Source: Druceiella hillmani (Eukaryota > Arthropoda > Insecta > Lepidoptera > Hepialidae). Taken from it: 64,000 nucleotides of DNA. This document shows positions 24,601-34,727 of the stretch, one piece after another (the first letter of the stretch is position 1; the number at the start of each line of letters is the position of its first letter). The stretch is from positions 30,672,501 to 30,736,500 of the forward strand of contig JAYKKI010000008.1 in NCBI GenBank assembly GCA_039881145.1, read 5' to 3'. Both the position numbers and the translations under genes were made by a program. The notes below the pieces were generated by a model. It was not told where the DNA came from. It did not search any database and worked only from the letters and a program-made list of their open reading frames with translations.

Positions 24601-25491
24601 ATAAATTTATTTCTTTTACTTTTTTAATATCACACTTTGTTATCTGTCTGCAATCAATACTAATATAAATTTCTTTCTTTTACTTTTTTAATATCACACT
24701 TTGTTATCTATCTGCAATCAATACTAATATAAATTTCTTTCTTTTGCTTTTTTAATATCACACTTTGTTATCTGTCTGCAATCAATACTAATACAAATTT
24801 ATTTCTTTTACTTTTTTAATATCACACTTTGTTATCTGTCTGCAATCAATACTAATATAAATTTCTTTCTTTTACTTTTTTAATATCACACTTTGTTATC
24901 TGTCTGCAATCAGTACTAATATAAATTTATTTCTTTCACTTTTTTAATATCACACTTTGTTATCTGTCTGCAATCAATACTAATATAAATTTCTTCCTTT
25001 TACTTTTTTAATATCACACTTTGTTATCTGTCTGCAATCTATACTAATATAAATTTCTTTCTTTTACTTTTTTAATATCACACTTTGTTATCTGTCTGCA
25101 ATCAATACTAATATAAATTTATTTCTTTTACTTTTTTAATATCACACTTTGTTATATGTCTGCAATCAATACTAATATAAATTTCTTTCTTTTACTTTTT
25201 TAATATCACACTTTGTTATCTGTCTGCAATCAATACTAATATAAATTTCTTGCTTTTATTCTTTTAATATCACACTTTGTTATCTGTCTGCAATCAATAC
25301 TAATATAAATTTATTTCTTTTACTTTTTTAATATCACACTTTGTTATCTGTCTGCAATCAATAGTAATATAAATTTCTTTCTTTTACTTTTTTAATATCA
25401 CACTTTGTTATCTGTCTGTAATCAATACTAATAAAAATTTATTTCTTTTACTTTTTTAATATCACACTTTGTTATCTGTCTGCAATCAATA
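18636..25491. repeat. 64 bp satellite array, about 106-107 copies
   Basis: The same position in 'ctttgttatctg' recurs every 64 bases, for example at 18,683, 18,747, 18,811 and 18,875, through to 25,471. That is 6,788 bases or 106 intervals, with only a few indels, for example an insertion near 19,665. Units share the core 'atatcacactttgttatctg' followed by 'tctgcaatcaatactaatat'. Most variation sits at a few diagnostic sites: a/c in 'aattt[a/c]tttc', a/g in 'tttt[a/g]ctttttt', and 'taata[t/c]aaa'. The low divergence indicates recent expansion or ongoing homogenisation. No ORF lies inside. Confidence 0.98.
23490..25240. repeat. Higher-order tandem duplication of about 895 bp inside the satellite
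   Basis: A rare unit variant with 'aaacttctttctttt' and the shortened 'cctttttaatatcaaac' occurs at 23,581 and at 24,476, exactly 895 bases apart (14 units, one of them a base short). The same order of other private variants follows in both copies: 'cttctac', 'gcagtcaat', 'atctatctg', 'caatcagtac', 'ctttcac' and 'ttatatgtc'. The boundaries are approximate: about 23,490-24,385 and 24,386-25,240. Confidence 0.9.
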
Positions 25492-25580
25492 ATTTTGGTT
25501 CACTGGAAGACATTGCTTCTGTAACCTTCTTCTTTGCTTCTTTGCTATTGCTTCTGTAAAGTTTTGCTAGTTACAAATAT
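25491..25580 (+). mobile_element. LINE 3'-UTR-like tail fragment abutting the satellite
   Basis: Directly after the last satellite unit the sequence reads 'ttcactggaagacattgct' with several 'ttgcttct' words. This resembles the 3' untranslated tails ('ctggaagagat.gcttct') I associate with insect non-LTR elements. No coding part is present. The assignment is by resemblance only. Confidence 0.35.
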
Positions 25581-25768
25581 TCAGTGAAGTAAATAAAAAG
25601 TAAAATTAAATTGTATGTTGGCATAATAAAGTCATTTCATTACATGTATTACAAAAAATCTTACAATTGGCAGAAAAATTAAATTTTAAAAATTATGGGA
25701 AATTTCTTTTTCAAAATTAAATATCTTTAATGCACATTTTATTTATTTTTAATTACATTTTTATTAGC

Positions 25769-25770
<2 letters not shown>

Positions 25771-25802
<32 letters not shown>
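25771..25802. repeat. (AT)n microsatellite
   Basis: About 32 bases of TA dinucleotides. Confidence 0.95.
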
Positions 25803-25806
<4 letters not shown>

Positions 25807-25809
25807 ATG

Positions 25810-26300
25810 CGTTAAGTTTAACTAATATCGGAATGATGACCGAGGTTTTAGGTAGCTACACACTACGGCATTTAAAAGTACCTACATGTATTGTTGTTTA
25901 ATTTTACGAATTCCAAGTTCGAAGTAGTAAATATCATCATAACTATAGGCGCCTACATATTTATGTAAGAGGTGTACCTTTCTTGCCTACGTGTCTAGTG
26001 CGCATATTTTTTTTCCATTCTTCTGGCATCCTGAACATTGAACTGACAGATATTGTTTATGAAGAGTTGATATATCCCTTGCACTGGGTAAACTTTTATG
26101 AATCGGCCTTCTCGTAGTGTGGTTAGAAAACACGTTCGACTAATTCAGTTGAACATAACATTTAAATATTTACGAAATCACGTATTAAATATTTAAATTC
26201 TATTATAAAAAAATATTTTACGTACATCAGAATAACTTTATAAATTATTGGTTCGTTATCTTTGAAAAATGCTATAAACCTACCTAATGTGGCTGTAAAA
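25810..26300. other. AT-rich spacer
   Basis: No supportable feature. Confidence 0.45.
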
Positions 26301-26306
26301 GTGTGT

Positions 26307-26816
26307 AGTAGTCTCAGAAATTTTTGAGTTTCCATTCGTACAGAAAAAAAAAACAATTTCAAATCAGATCAGGTTTAGTATTTGAATATGCAAACGAAAC
26401 AGCATTTAAAAGCTGAAAATTAGGAAATCACAGGCAGATACTTCAATTCTGTTTATCTGTGTCGATAGACTGTCCAACATCCATTATCAGAATTGACTGA
26501 TAAACTTATTTATCTAATGAAGATTTCCTATATAACCACAAGAATTTTTATTCGCGAAATGAAAGAGATTATAGGGAAAATACCTTATAACGAGAAACAC
26601 GTCATCATAATAATTATATACGTAAAGAGGAAAATTATCTTTTGTTATTTTTTGGTTTGTAGAGTTTGTCACATAAACGACTTATGTAAGTAACCCTAAA
26701 GTCTGTCACATATAGTTCATTATATCGAAATGAGCTCGATAATAACGATTTATGTAAAGGTGTTAAAGTGTCCTTAATGCATATTTAAGTTAAAGTTTGA
26801 CAACATTTTAACAGTC
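26307..26816. repeat. Direct duplication, copy 1 (about 0.5 kb)
   Basis: Aligns along its whole length with 27,880-28,372. Shared blocks include 'gagtttccattcgtac', 'cgaaacagcatttaaaagct', 'ataacgagaaacacgt' and 'gtagagtttgtcacataaac'. Divergence is moderate, with scattered substitutions and small indels. The 66-codon ORFs on either strand are not conserved in the other copy, so coding is unlikely. Confidence 0.92.
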
Positions 26817-26839
26817 GTAATTCAGGCAAGAAAAATTAT

Positions 26840-27160
26840 TTATAATTTAATATTGAATATATTTGGCGTTAATTTTGTAGAAATTCATTATTCACAATTA
26901 AATGAAACTACGTGATGTAGTATTATTTCTACTATCTTTAATTTCTTTACCACGACCTAGGTTTCGTTGTATTACAACATCTTCAGGCGGGATATTAGCA
27001 AAGATATCCCACCTGAAGATTTCCCACTCTTTGCTAATATCCCACCCACTCTTCGCTAATATCCCACCTGAAGATGTTGTAATACAACGAAACCTAGGTC
27101 GTGGTAAAGAAATTAAAGATAGTAGAAATAATACTACATCACGTAGTTTCATTTAATTGT
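26840..27160. repeat. Palindromic foldback element, locus A (most complete)
   Basis: Inverted arms of about 110 bp lie at 26,894-27,003 and 27,051-27,160 and are almost exact reverse complements, with a 47-base loop containing repeated 'gctaatatccca' pieces. Outer ends read 'acaattaaatgaaactac' and its complement. The left flank (26,840-26,893, 'ttggcgttaattttgtagaa') is shared with the other loci, so the repeat unit is larger than the palindrome. Because of the symmetry an 84-codon frame starting MKLRDVVLFLLSL is open on both strands. It is broken in locus C, so I treat it as a by-product. Confidence 0.93.
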
Positions 27161-27179
27161 TTATAATTTAATTTTAATT

Positions 27180-27875
27180 GATCTCCCAGATTACAATTTG
27201 TGAAGCCGTTCAGAGTTAATGCCAAGTCTGTATTTACATAATGCTTCAAAGACAACCGTCTAGAATTGTTATGAATACAGTAATATACGACAATGAAAAT
27301 GGTATGCTTATTTACAGTTAAGTTGAAACTTTATTTACAACAATGAAGTTTCAATTTGACTCTTTGCTTCTTATAAACTATTTTTAATAAGTTGTGCTGC
27401 TGATTTCGTTTGCGGGGAATTGTTTTGTTTAAATAGGTTATATCAAAACAGATCAAAATACAATATGAACATGTATAATTAATTAAAGTAATTAATTAAA
27501 GAAAAAGCTTATTTTAATCACGTGTTCTGCTATTGAAATGGTTTTGCTACTGTACTATGGGTAAATTTCTATTTAGTACAATGTAGCTATCGTTTAAAAA
27601 TATGTATTAGGCACCTATTTATCGAGTAATTACATGATTCCATAGAAGAAGATTTCTGGGTTCCATTTTGATGCATATTTGACTTGCATTAAGTATACAG
27701 TAAGGACTACACAACGCATACATGTGGATACTACAGCTTCAAAATAAAAGAGTGTGTAGACATGTTTCATGGAATCCAGTACCAATATCATAATAACTTC
27801 GGAACCGTTTGAAATATCGTCATGAAACAACTAACTTAGTAGGGTTAGAGTTACTATCCATAATTTGTGTAAAAT
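27180..27875. other. AT-rich spacer between duplicated segments
   Basis: No supportable gene. Confidence 0.45.
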
Positions 27876-27879
27876 TCAT

Positions 27880-28372
27880 GCTAGTAGTCTCTGCTGATAT
27901 TGAGTTTCCATTCGTACAAAAAAACAATTTCAAACAAGGTTCAGTTTAGTAATTGAATATACAAACGAAACAGCATTTAAAAGCTGAAAATTCGGAAATC
28001 AATTGTATTTATTGTGTTGATGGGCTGTTCAATATCTGTCATCGGAATTGACTGATACATTTATTTATCTAATGAACGTCTCCTATATAACCAAAAGTAT
28101 TTTTATTTAAAGAAGAAAGAGGTTATAGGGAAAATATCTTATAACGAGAAACACGTTATCATAATAATTATATACATAAAAACTAAAATCATCTTTATTT
28201 ATTTTTTGGTCTGTAGAGTTTGTCACATAAACGACTTAAGTAAGTAACACTAAAGTTTGACACGTTTAGTTTATTATATCCTAGTGAACTCGACAATAAC
28301 GATTTATGTAAAGGGAGTTAAAGTGTCCTTACTGCATTAAGGTTTAAGTTAAACTTTGACAACATTTTAACT
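27880..28372. repeat. Direct duplication, copy 2 (about 0.5 kb)
   Basis: Partner of 26,307-26,816 in the same orientation, offset by about 1,570 bases. The foldback element of locus A lies between the two copies. Confidence 0.92.
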
Positions 28373-28379
28373 ACGTTAA

Positions 28380-28865
28380 CATATTTTATGAACATATTGT
28401 AGACGACATTAAAACTACAAAAAAAATCAAGGATATTTATGGCTAATTTTCATTGATGGCCTTTATATTACCTCATTGGGTTGTACAGCACTGTACCTAT
28501 ACTCATAGAATAAAGAATTTAACCGTTGGGAATACAGTTAATTAGTTAAATATCTACAAATATTAAATAAAAAGGTGACTAAAACAAAAAGCAATGGTTT
28601 ATTAATAATGTCATAGAAATTTTAAAACTCCTTAAGGCATATGTATTAGACTGGAAACCCTCCACATTTTTCCAGTTATTTCTGGAATATTGTAGAAACA
28701 TCATAAGAATTTTTGACATGGTTAATAGTAACCGAGTTTCGGTGAACAAAGAAGAAGAGAACTTATAGTCCCTTTGCTTCATTGTTTTCTCGTAGGGCAA
28801 ACATCGGGCAAAGTAACATACAATATATGCACAACAAATGAAACATACTGGGAAAATATAATCTC
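28380..28865. other. AT-rich spacer
   Basis: Short overlapping ORFs on the minus strand have no recognisable content. Confidence 0.4.
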
Positions 28866-28872
28866 ATATTAT

Positions 28873-28960
28873 ATAATGGGTAAAGTATTCTCAGTTTGAC
28901 ATAATGGGTATAAGTATACTCTCCTATGACAAAATGGGTAAAGCATACTCTCCTTTGGCT
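28873..28960. repeat. Short tandem repeat, 28-30 bp unit, 3 copies
   Basis: The word 'aatgggta' recurs at 28,875, 28,903 and 28,933, each followed by an 'aag.at.ctct' type sequence. Confidence 0.75.
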
Positions 28961-29009
28961 TTTCCAAGTATTCACTCCAAACATTCAAAGAAAGAAATTT
29001 TAACCTCGC

Positions 29010-29242
29010 CAGTAATTTTCATCCGGAGCGAGATTTTATTCTCGGTTACCATTAAAAAAGTCTTATTGAAACAAATTAAGTTTGTGTTATCCGGCAGAAT
29101 TATACTTCGTTTCTTAAGGATCTCGTACTGCAATAGAAAAACAATTTCTCGTTTTGGAGATGAAAGTGGAGTTATTCTTTTTGGCTTTTACATGAACTAA
29201 TACCTCTTATGCCGAGTAAAGCCGGGACCAGCAGCTAGTAAT
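29010..29242 (+). repeat. Old interspersed repeat, tail recognisable
   Basis: The end 'gccgagtaaagccgggaccagcagctagta' (29,211-29,240) resembles the terminal 'cgaagccgggcgggccagctagt' of common lepidopteran repeats. The body upstream is too decayed to place. Confidence 0.4.
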
Positions 29243-29518
29243 ATTATAATTTGTGTTTGTTAGTTTGTATGTTTACTACCAATGTTTTGTTAGTTTGATT
29301 ATTTACTATTAATTGGTATGAGTATGGTTCTTGTGGTGGAATAATACATAGTCTGTTACTAACTGTTTTGTTCTAGCGGAATTCTAATAATCTTAAAAAG
29401 TGCATTTGGATGTTTGTTAATCGATTATGTCTAAATACCTGGAGAGGTTTTTATGAGATTTGATATGGATAGCAATTAGGATATAGGCTTTTTAAAGTAA
29501 GAACAAGCATATATATAT

Positions 29519-29567
29519 CTCACGTAGTTTCATTTAATCGTGAACAATGAGTAAATTTAATATATAT

Positions 29568-29619
<52 letters not shown>

Positions 29620-29720
29620 TAAATTTACTCATTGTTCACGATTAACTGAAACTATGTGATCGTGAATAATGAATTTCTACAAAATTAACGCCAAAGATAT
29701 TCAATATTTAGTTATTGTAT
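29519..29720. repeat. Palindromic family, locus E, built around an (AT)n tract
   Basis: Starting 'tcacgtagtttcatttaatc' at about 29,519, the sequence forms an inverted repeat to about 29,659 with arms ending in 'atgagtaaatttaatatata'. The loop is an AT/CA microsatellite (about 29,566-29,618). The outer 20 bases are the same terminus as in loci A-D. The right flank (29,660-29,715) carries the shared 'aatttctacaaaattaacg' segment. The interior 'accacgacctaggtttcg' part of the other loci is absent. Confidence 0.85.
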
Positions 29721-29924
29721 TTCATCAACAAGAGATGGCGTAACGATAGTGTGACGTGTCACTGTGTTAGGAAATATTTTCATCTCATGATACTGATTGC
29801 ATAAGTTTGTCTGTAATAACGAATGGAAGATCGTAACATTAGATAAATTAATTAAATATTAATTACTAAACACCCTGTGTTGGTATGCTGGCTCGCAAAA
29901 TAAAGGGTCCCGCTACCAAATTCT

Positions 29925-30075
29925 TGTCGTTCACACCGGCGCGCACCTGGTCGGAAGCGAGCCGCGGGGGACGGTGATGGATGGGCGCCGCGGCCGGCGA
30001 CGCGGCGTCTGCGGTGCCGCGGGACAAGGGAACGGCGGGTGGGAATCGAAGGTATGCGGATCCGTGGATAGTCGA
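29925..30075. other. GC-rich island
   Basis: A short, very GC-rich block ('gggcgccgcggccggcgacg', about 29,983-30,002). ORFs of 104 (minus) and 62 (plus) codons run through it on opposite strands, as expected of GC-rich non-coding DNA. Confidence 0.35.
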
Positions 30076-30079
30076 CATT

Positions 30080-30645
30080 CTATGTGGACGGAGTTGTGGG
30101 TGGTTCGAATTTGGAACTATTTTAGGAGGGCTTTGTTTCGAATGTTCTTGAAAAGGTCTTAAGTACGCGTGATTATGCAAATTGCACGCGTTCCCTAGTG
30201 AATATGTTTATTGAAATAACATTATATTACCAAATACAGATATTTTATGTCAAATAACGAAAATGATAAAGAGTGATATCAATATGTTTAATGAATATGG
30301 GAGAATAGAACGCTTTCCTGTGTGCGAATTAAGTAAAGTCTTTATTTTAGTGTCCACGATTGTAATCAAATATATTTAAGACCAGTATTGATTGTTCATC
30401 AATGGAGTTTAAATAATAGACTACATTTTAGTTTAAGCTAATAAATTAATTATCATATTTTGCCGAATGAATTTTTCTATTATTTATAATCACTCATTAT
30501 ATAGTTCGTGGCTAGTAGTTAACATTTGTGTGAGATCTCAGCTTGCTTATGGAAATATTATCGGCTTTACCTTCCATGGATTCACAAATATCTCTGAAAT
30601 ATTGTATAATTCTATTGTGCTTGTTATTTAAAATTTGAGAATTTA
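30080..30645. other. AT-rich spacer
   Basis: No supportable feature. Confidence 0.45.
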
Positions 30646-30649
30646 ATGA

Positions 30650-30836
30650 CACCACTCTTAAAAAGATGCTATTTTATGATTAATGATTTACACCATTCTT
30701 AAAAAGATGCTATTTTATGATTAATGATTTACACTATTCTTAAAAAGATGCTATTTTATGATTAATGATTTACACTATTCTTAAAAAGATGCTATTTTAT
30801 GATTAATGATTTACACTATTCTTAAAAAGATGCTAT
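30650..30836. repeat. 41 bp tandem repeat, about 4.6 copies, near-identical
   Basis: The 'gatgct' anchor of the unit (aaaaagatgctattttatga then ttaatgatttacac.attctt) recurs at 30,665, 30,706, 30,747, 30,788 and 30,829, exactly 41 bases apart. Copies differ only at single sites (for example cac[c/t]a). Confidence 0.97.
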
Positions 30837-31223
30837 GTTACTTTAGTTAATCAATTAAATTTGAAACATATAAGCTCATATTGATCTTGCCTATTTTGTC
30901 GTGTTGGAGAAAATATAATGAAAATTTTGTTATTTTGTTCTAACTTTATAATTTACAAAAGAAGTTATGTAAAATAGAACTATTTGAACAGTATCGAAAT
31001 CTTGTTACGGCTTGAACGGTATATGAATATATTGGTATTCAAATGATCGTAGCAGTACAATACAGAAATTTAAAATTATAAGTGTTTTTGGTTTTATATA
31101 GTTTATTTTGGTATTAGCAATTCAAATAAAGAATCCAGCAAAAATCACTTACAGGATTAACAATAATCTAACTAGAATCCTTAAGGAACCGTTCGACTTG
31201 GATTCATATATAGTAATAGAATT

Positions 31224-31226
<3 letters not shown>

Positions 31227-31308
<82 letters not shown>
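31227..31308. repeat. (AT)n microsatellite
   Basis: About 80 bases of uninterrupted TA dinucleotides. Confidence 0.95.
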
Positions 31309-31312
<4 letters not shown>

Positions 31313-31314
31313 GA

Positions 31315-32500
31315 ATAGTAATAACTCTTCGTAATAGAATTTATGTATACAGTAATATAATCCTTCTATTGAGTTAAATTATCTAAAAATTCATGGCTAC
31401 TCATGAACACTATATAAATTTAAAATCTTGCTATGCGTACCATGTGTTTCTAAAAAACCTTGATGATTAAAAAGGGAGTGATTACGGAGATATGGCGTAG
31501 AATAAGGAAAATATTTGAAAAATTTTTGTAATTGGCACCGGAATGCGTTTGAAACTTCGAAAATAAATGCGAAATTTGCATGAGCTTCATCGATGTCGAG
31601 GCAAAATTAAGCGAGAATGCTGTATTTATTTCTCCGTTATTATTTCGATAGTTTCATATTGTAATTATATAAATATAGGTGCGTGCTATTAGGGTACTTT
31701 ACCTCAAAAAAGCGATATTTATAAGATCTTAAATATATCCCGCCCGTCTATCTGTTAAAAGCCGTTGTCGCAAAAATCGTTTGATGTAAAAATTTTAAAT
31801 TTTTGCACTGTAATAAAAAGTTTGGGAGTTTAGCTCTCACATATATCAATAGAGAATACTCAAAAATATTTCCATGAAAATTTGTGGAGTATCAAATAAA
31901 ATATTCGAAATTTTTCTAAATTCAACTGTCGTGTGTATAATTGAAAGATCAAGTTATTACAGAACTATTTTTCTTTCAGAATCTCATGTAAAAAAGTTCT
32001 GAAAATATCCATAAAAACATGTCCCCACTCCGTCATCTGAAACTTCTAAAGTTATAAAAAAAGACAAAGTCACTAGAAGTTTGTCGGAAAACTATAGCGA
32101 TGACTGAATCTCGTAGTTTATTGAAAAATTCATGACATTTATACGTTTGTAAAAGATCTACTAAACAGGTGGAAAATAATACTTATATTTATAATAAGTT
32201 TAGCACAAATATTACGCACCCTTAAATATCGACATGCGCCAAAATGTGTGCGTGTCCCTAACGTGCGTTTTATTCGTGTTAAACAAGTTTTGTTATTTGT
32301 TTACGTCACATAAAGTTGTAATTTATATAATAATCTTATTTTCTTGTAATTTATATAATAATACACCACCTAATTTAGCTAACCTTACTTTAAATATATT
32401 AATTTGAATGATGGAACGAAGATATCTGTAAGACATTACGTTTTGACGGAATCTTTACACCACACAAATTAAAATATGCTGTGAAATTAAAAATAAGAAC
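31315..32500. other. AT-rich spacer
   Basis: The segment 31,680-32,230 has slightly unusual composition ('gcgtgctattagggtacttt' at its left end, 'acgcaccctta' at its right end) and could be an old dispersed repeat. I could not match it to anything. Confidence 0.35.
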
Positions 32501-32536
32501 TACGAAATAGTATAAATATACCGGTAAGGATTGTAA

Positions 32537-32719
32537 ATGAAACAAATTTGTTTGCTAATTTTGATTACGTTTATTAACATCAAATATGTTAGAGGTAATT
32601 TATTTATTAATATAGATAGAAGAGGAATACTACCAAAATATGGTATCATGTCTGGCAATATGGACTTGAGGAAAAAAGGCCACGCACCGCTAAAACCGAG
32701 GATTTGGACTTATGTATAA
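32537..32719 (+). CDS. Possible small secreted peptide ORF (60 codons)
   Basis: This is an ATG-initiated 60-codon frame. Residues 1-20 look like a classical signal peptide: a lysine near the start, then the hydrophobic core ICLLILITFINI, then VRG. The remaining 40 residues are polar and basic, with a dibasic pair and an RKKG motif of the kind cut in prohormones. No family is recognised. A TATAAATA word lies only 25 bases upstream of the ATG, too close to be the promoter of this frame. A GTAATT donor-like word directly after the signal peptide codons (about 32,593) would also allow this to be a first coding exon. Short AT-rich frames often look hydrophobic, so chance is the leading alternative. 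Confidence 0.18.
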   Translation: MKQICLLILITFINIKYVRGNLFINIDRRGILPKYGIMSGNMDLRKKGHAPLKPRIWTYV

Positions 32720-32724
32720 GTAGG

Positions 32725-33870
32725 CTATAGGACACTTCATATTTTTAAATATGGACTATTTTATCATATTGGAGAAAAATTTTCATGTCTTTTCCACCAG
32801 TTTTACTTGTCTATGATTATATTTTATGAGACCAATAATGTGTGAATAGAGAAATATTTAATGCATTCGAGTTTATCTGCGAGTTTTAATATAACAATAA
32901 CGATAATGTTAACGACATTTGAAATGAAATGTTAATTTTTCCTATTGTGTAGTTGGGTTTCATAGTTATTACAAAGATATTAATATTTTTTACATTTAGT
33001 CTACATTTTTATAATCTTAGCACCGCTTATGTACATATTTAATAAAAATCGTACTGCTGTAAATAGTAGATGGTATATAATTCATAAATCCGGCAATATT
33101 TTTTTTATTTGTACTATATACAGTTCATTAACATGTTGTCTTATAATATGTTGGTTTCCTCAAGAAAGGTCATAGGTGTGTGTAAGAAAATATTGAAAAC
33201 GTAATGTAAGAAAAAAAGAAATAAAATAACAAGACAAATAGATAAATATTTAATACATTTAACATAGATATTTCTGTCACAGATTAATATGATATTGTTG
33301 GCAGATTTGAGAACTACAGATATTAGTACCATTATTGATAACCAAGGACAATTACAAGTTGTACCTACGGATAATTATGAAGCACTTTACATATTGTTCC
33401 GCAACATTGTACAATTTTATATGTAACCTATCTAAAATCGTTATTATGAAAAAAAACTACCGGAGTTCTGAGGAAACTTATCCATTTTGAAGAACCTGTA
33501 GTCTGTCAAGTTACCTTATTCTGTTCTAATGTGAAGATTACAGGTAAGAGAATGATTTACCTTCTGGTAGATCCATCGAAGCGACCAATGAGGATTATGT
33601 GTTTAATATAAAAATGTTACCGGAAAAGAGAGAAATATCATGTCGTCATACAGAAAATACTTTCAAATAAGTAAAAATATTGTTTCATTGTGTTCTACAT
33701 GAGTATTTACAACTCAGAAAACTTTGTTCGTAATTAAAAACTGTATTTCTTGCCGGAAGCTATGAAAGAGCTGAGAGTGAAAAGTAATAAAAAAACTTAC
33801 GGATGAAGTGAACTGTGTTTGGTTATTAATGTTAATAATCAAAGAAGTTACACTAATAACTAATTATCTA
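32725..33870. other. AT-rich spacer
   Basis: No supportable feature. Confidence 0.45.
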
Positions 33871-33959
33871 AAAGTATGTTCTTTTTTCTTGTTATTCTGA
33901 TTAAAACTATATTTTCATTAATTTGTAGTTTTTTGCATTATACCTTACGTAAAACTAAA

Positions 33960-34135
33960 TATAAAACTGAAGGCGCAAAAATTAGTGGCGACCTGCCTCT
34001 CCGTCGACAGATCAGCGTTTTAATACATTTTTTCACATTTTCCAACGCCATATTGTTAGCATTCGATCAATTTCACCGCCGGTCGGGTGAGTCCGGTATT
34101 TGTTTTCTCAAGCGTTACATAATCTTAACGTGATA
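33960..34135. other. Small GC-richer patch
   Basis: More balanced composition, with 'ggcgacctgcctctccgtcg' and 'ttcaccgccggtcgggtgag'. The 85-codon frame across it has a hydrophobic start but no recognised domain. Confidence 0.25.
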
Positions 34136-34139
34136 AAAT

Positions 34140-34725
34140 GAATCAGACGTCGCAAAAGTAGTTTCACCTCAAAAAAAATTAAGAAAGTTAAATTGTATGA
34201 ATTCAACCGTGTCATTCGAAGAAATCTAGTTATGTTACTACAGTGTTCCTAAAATTCCTAAATAATGATTGTAATTCATAATGACAAATTTACAAATGTC
34301 GTTTTTTACTAACAGTTATTTTGAGTAGCTATCGTTACCTCATTAGTATATCTGACCACGGAGTCGTTGAGTTACGGTAGTGACGAAAAGTAACCGATTT
34401 TTTAAAACGAAATTGGAGTTCCATATACCACATTTCACTTTTAAGCCTAGTTTGCCAAATATCAAGCAATAGAATGACATATAATGTGTCCGCTCCCTTC
34501 TAATTTTTCAATTGTGGGGTAGAAAAAATGTGAAAAAAAATTATTTTCAATCAAAACGATGTAACCAAAAGTATGGTTACATCGTGTCAACAATTTCAAG
34601 AGATTTATGTAATTTACAACTTTATGCACGTTTGGCCGGTTTTATTTTTAATTTAATACAACGTTCTATAACAGTGAGGTAAGAGGAGGAAACAACATTA
34701 AATTATTGCGATATTCTGGCTTGAT
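34140..34725. other. AT-rich spacer
   Basis: Contains a short inverted repeat 'cgatgtaacca...tggttacatcg' at about 34,558-34,585. Nothing else is supportable. Confidence 0.45.
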
Positions 34726-34727
34726 CT

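Noticed and set aside
18636..25491. CRISPR-like array of regular repeats
   Set aside because: There are no unique spacers. The whole 64 bp unit repeats, and the context is eukaryotic, so it is a satellite.
26898..27156. Conserved peptide starting MKLRDVVLFLLSL, seen in loci A and D
   Set aside because: It recurs because the repeat arm recurs. It is mirrored on both strands by palindrome symmetry and is broken by a stop in locus C.
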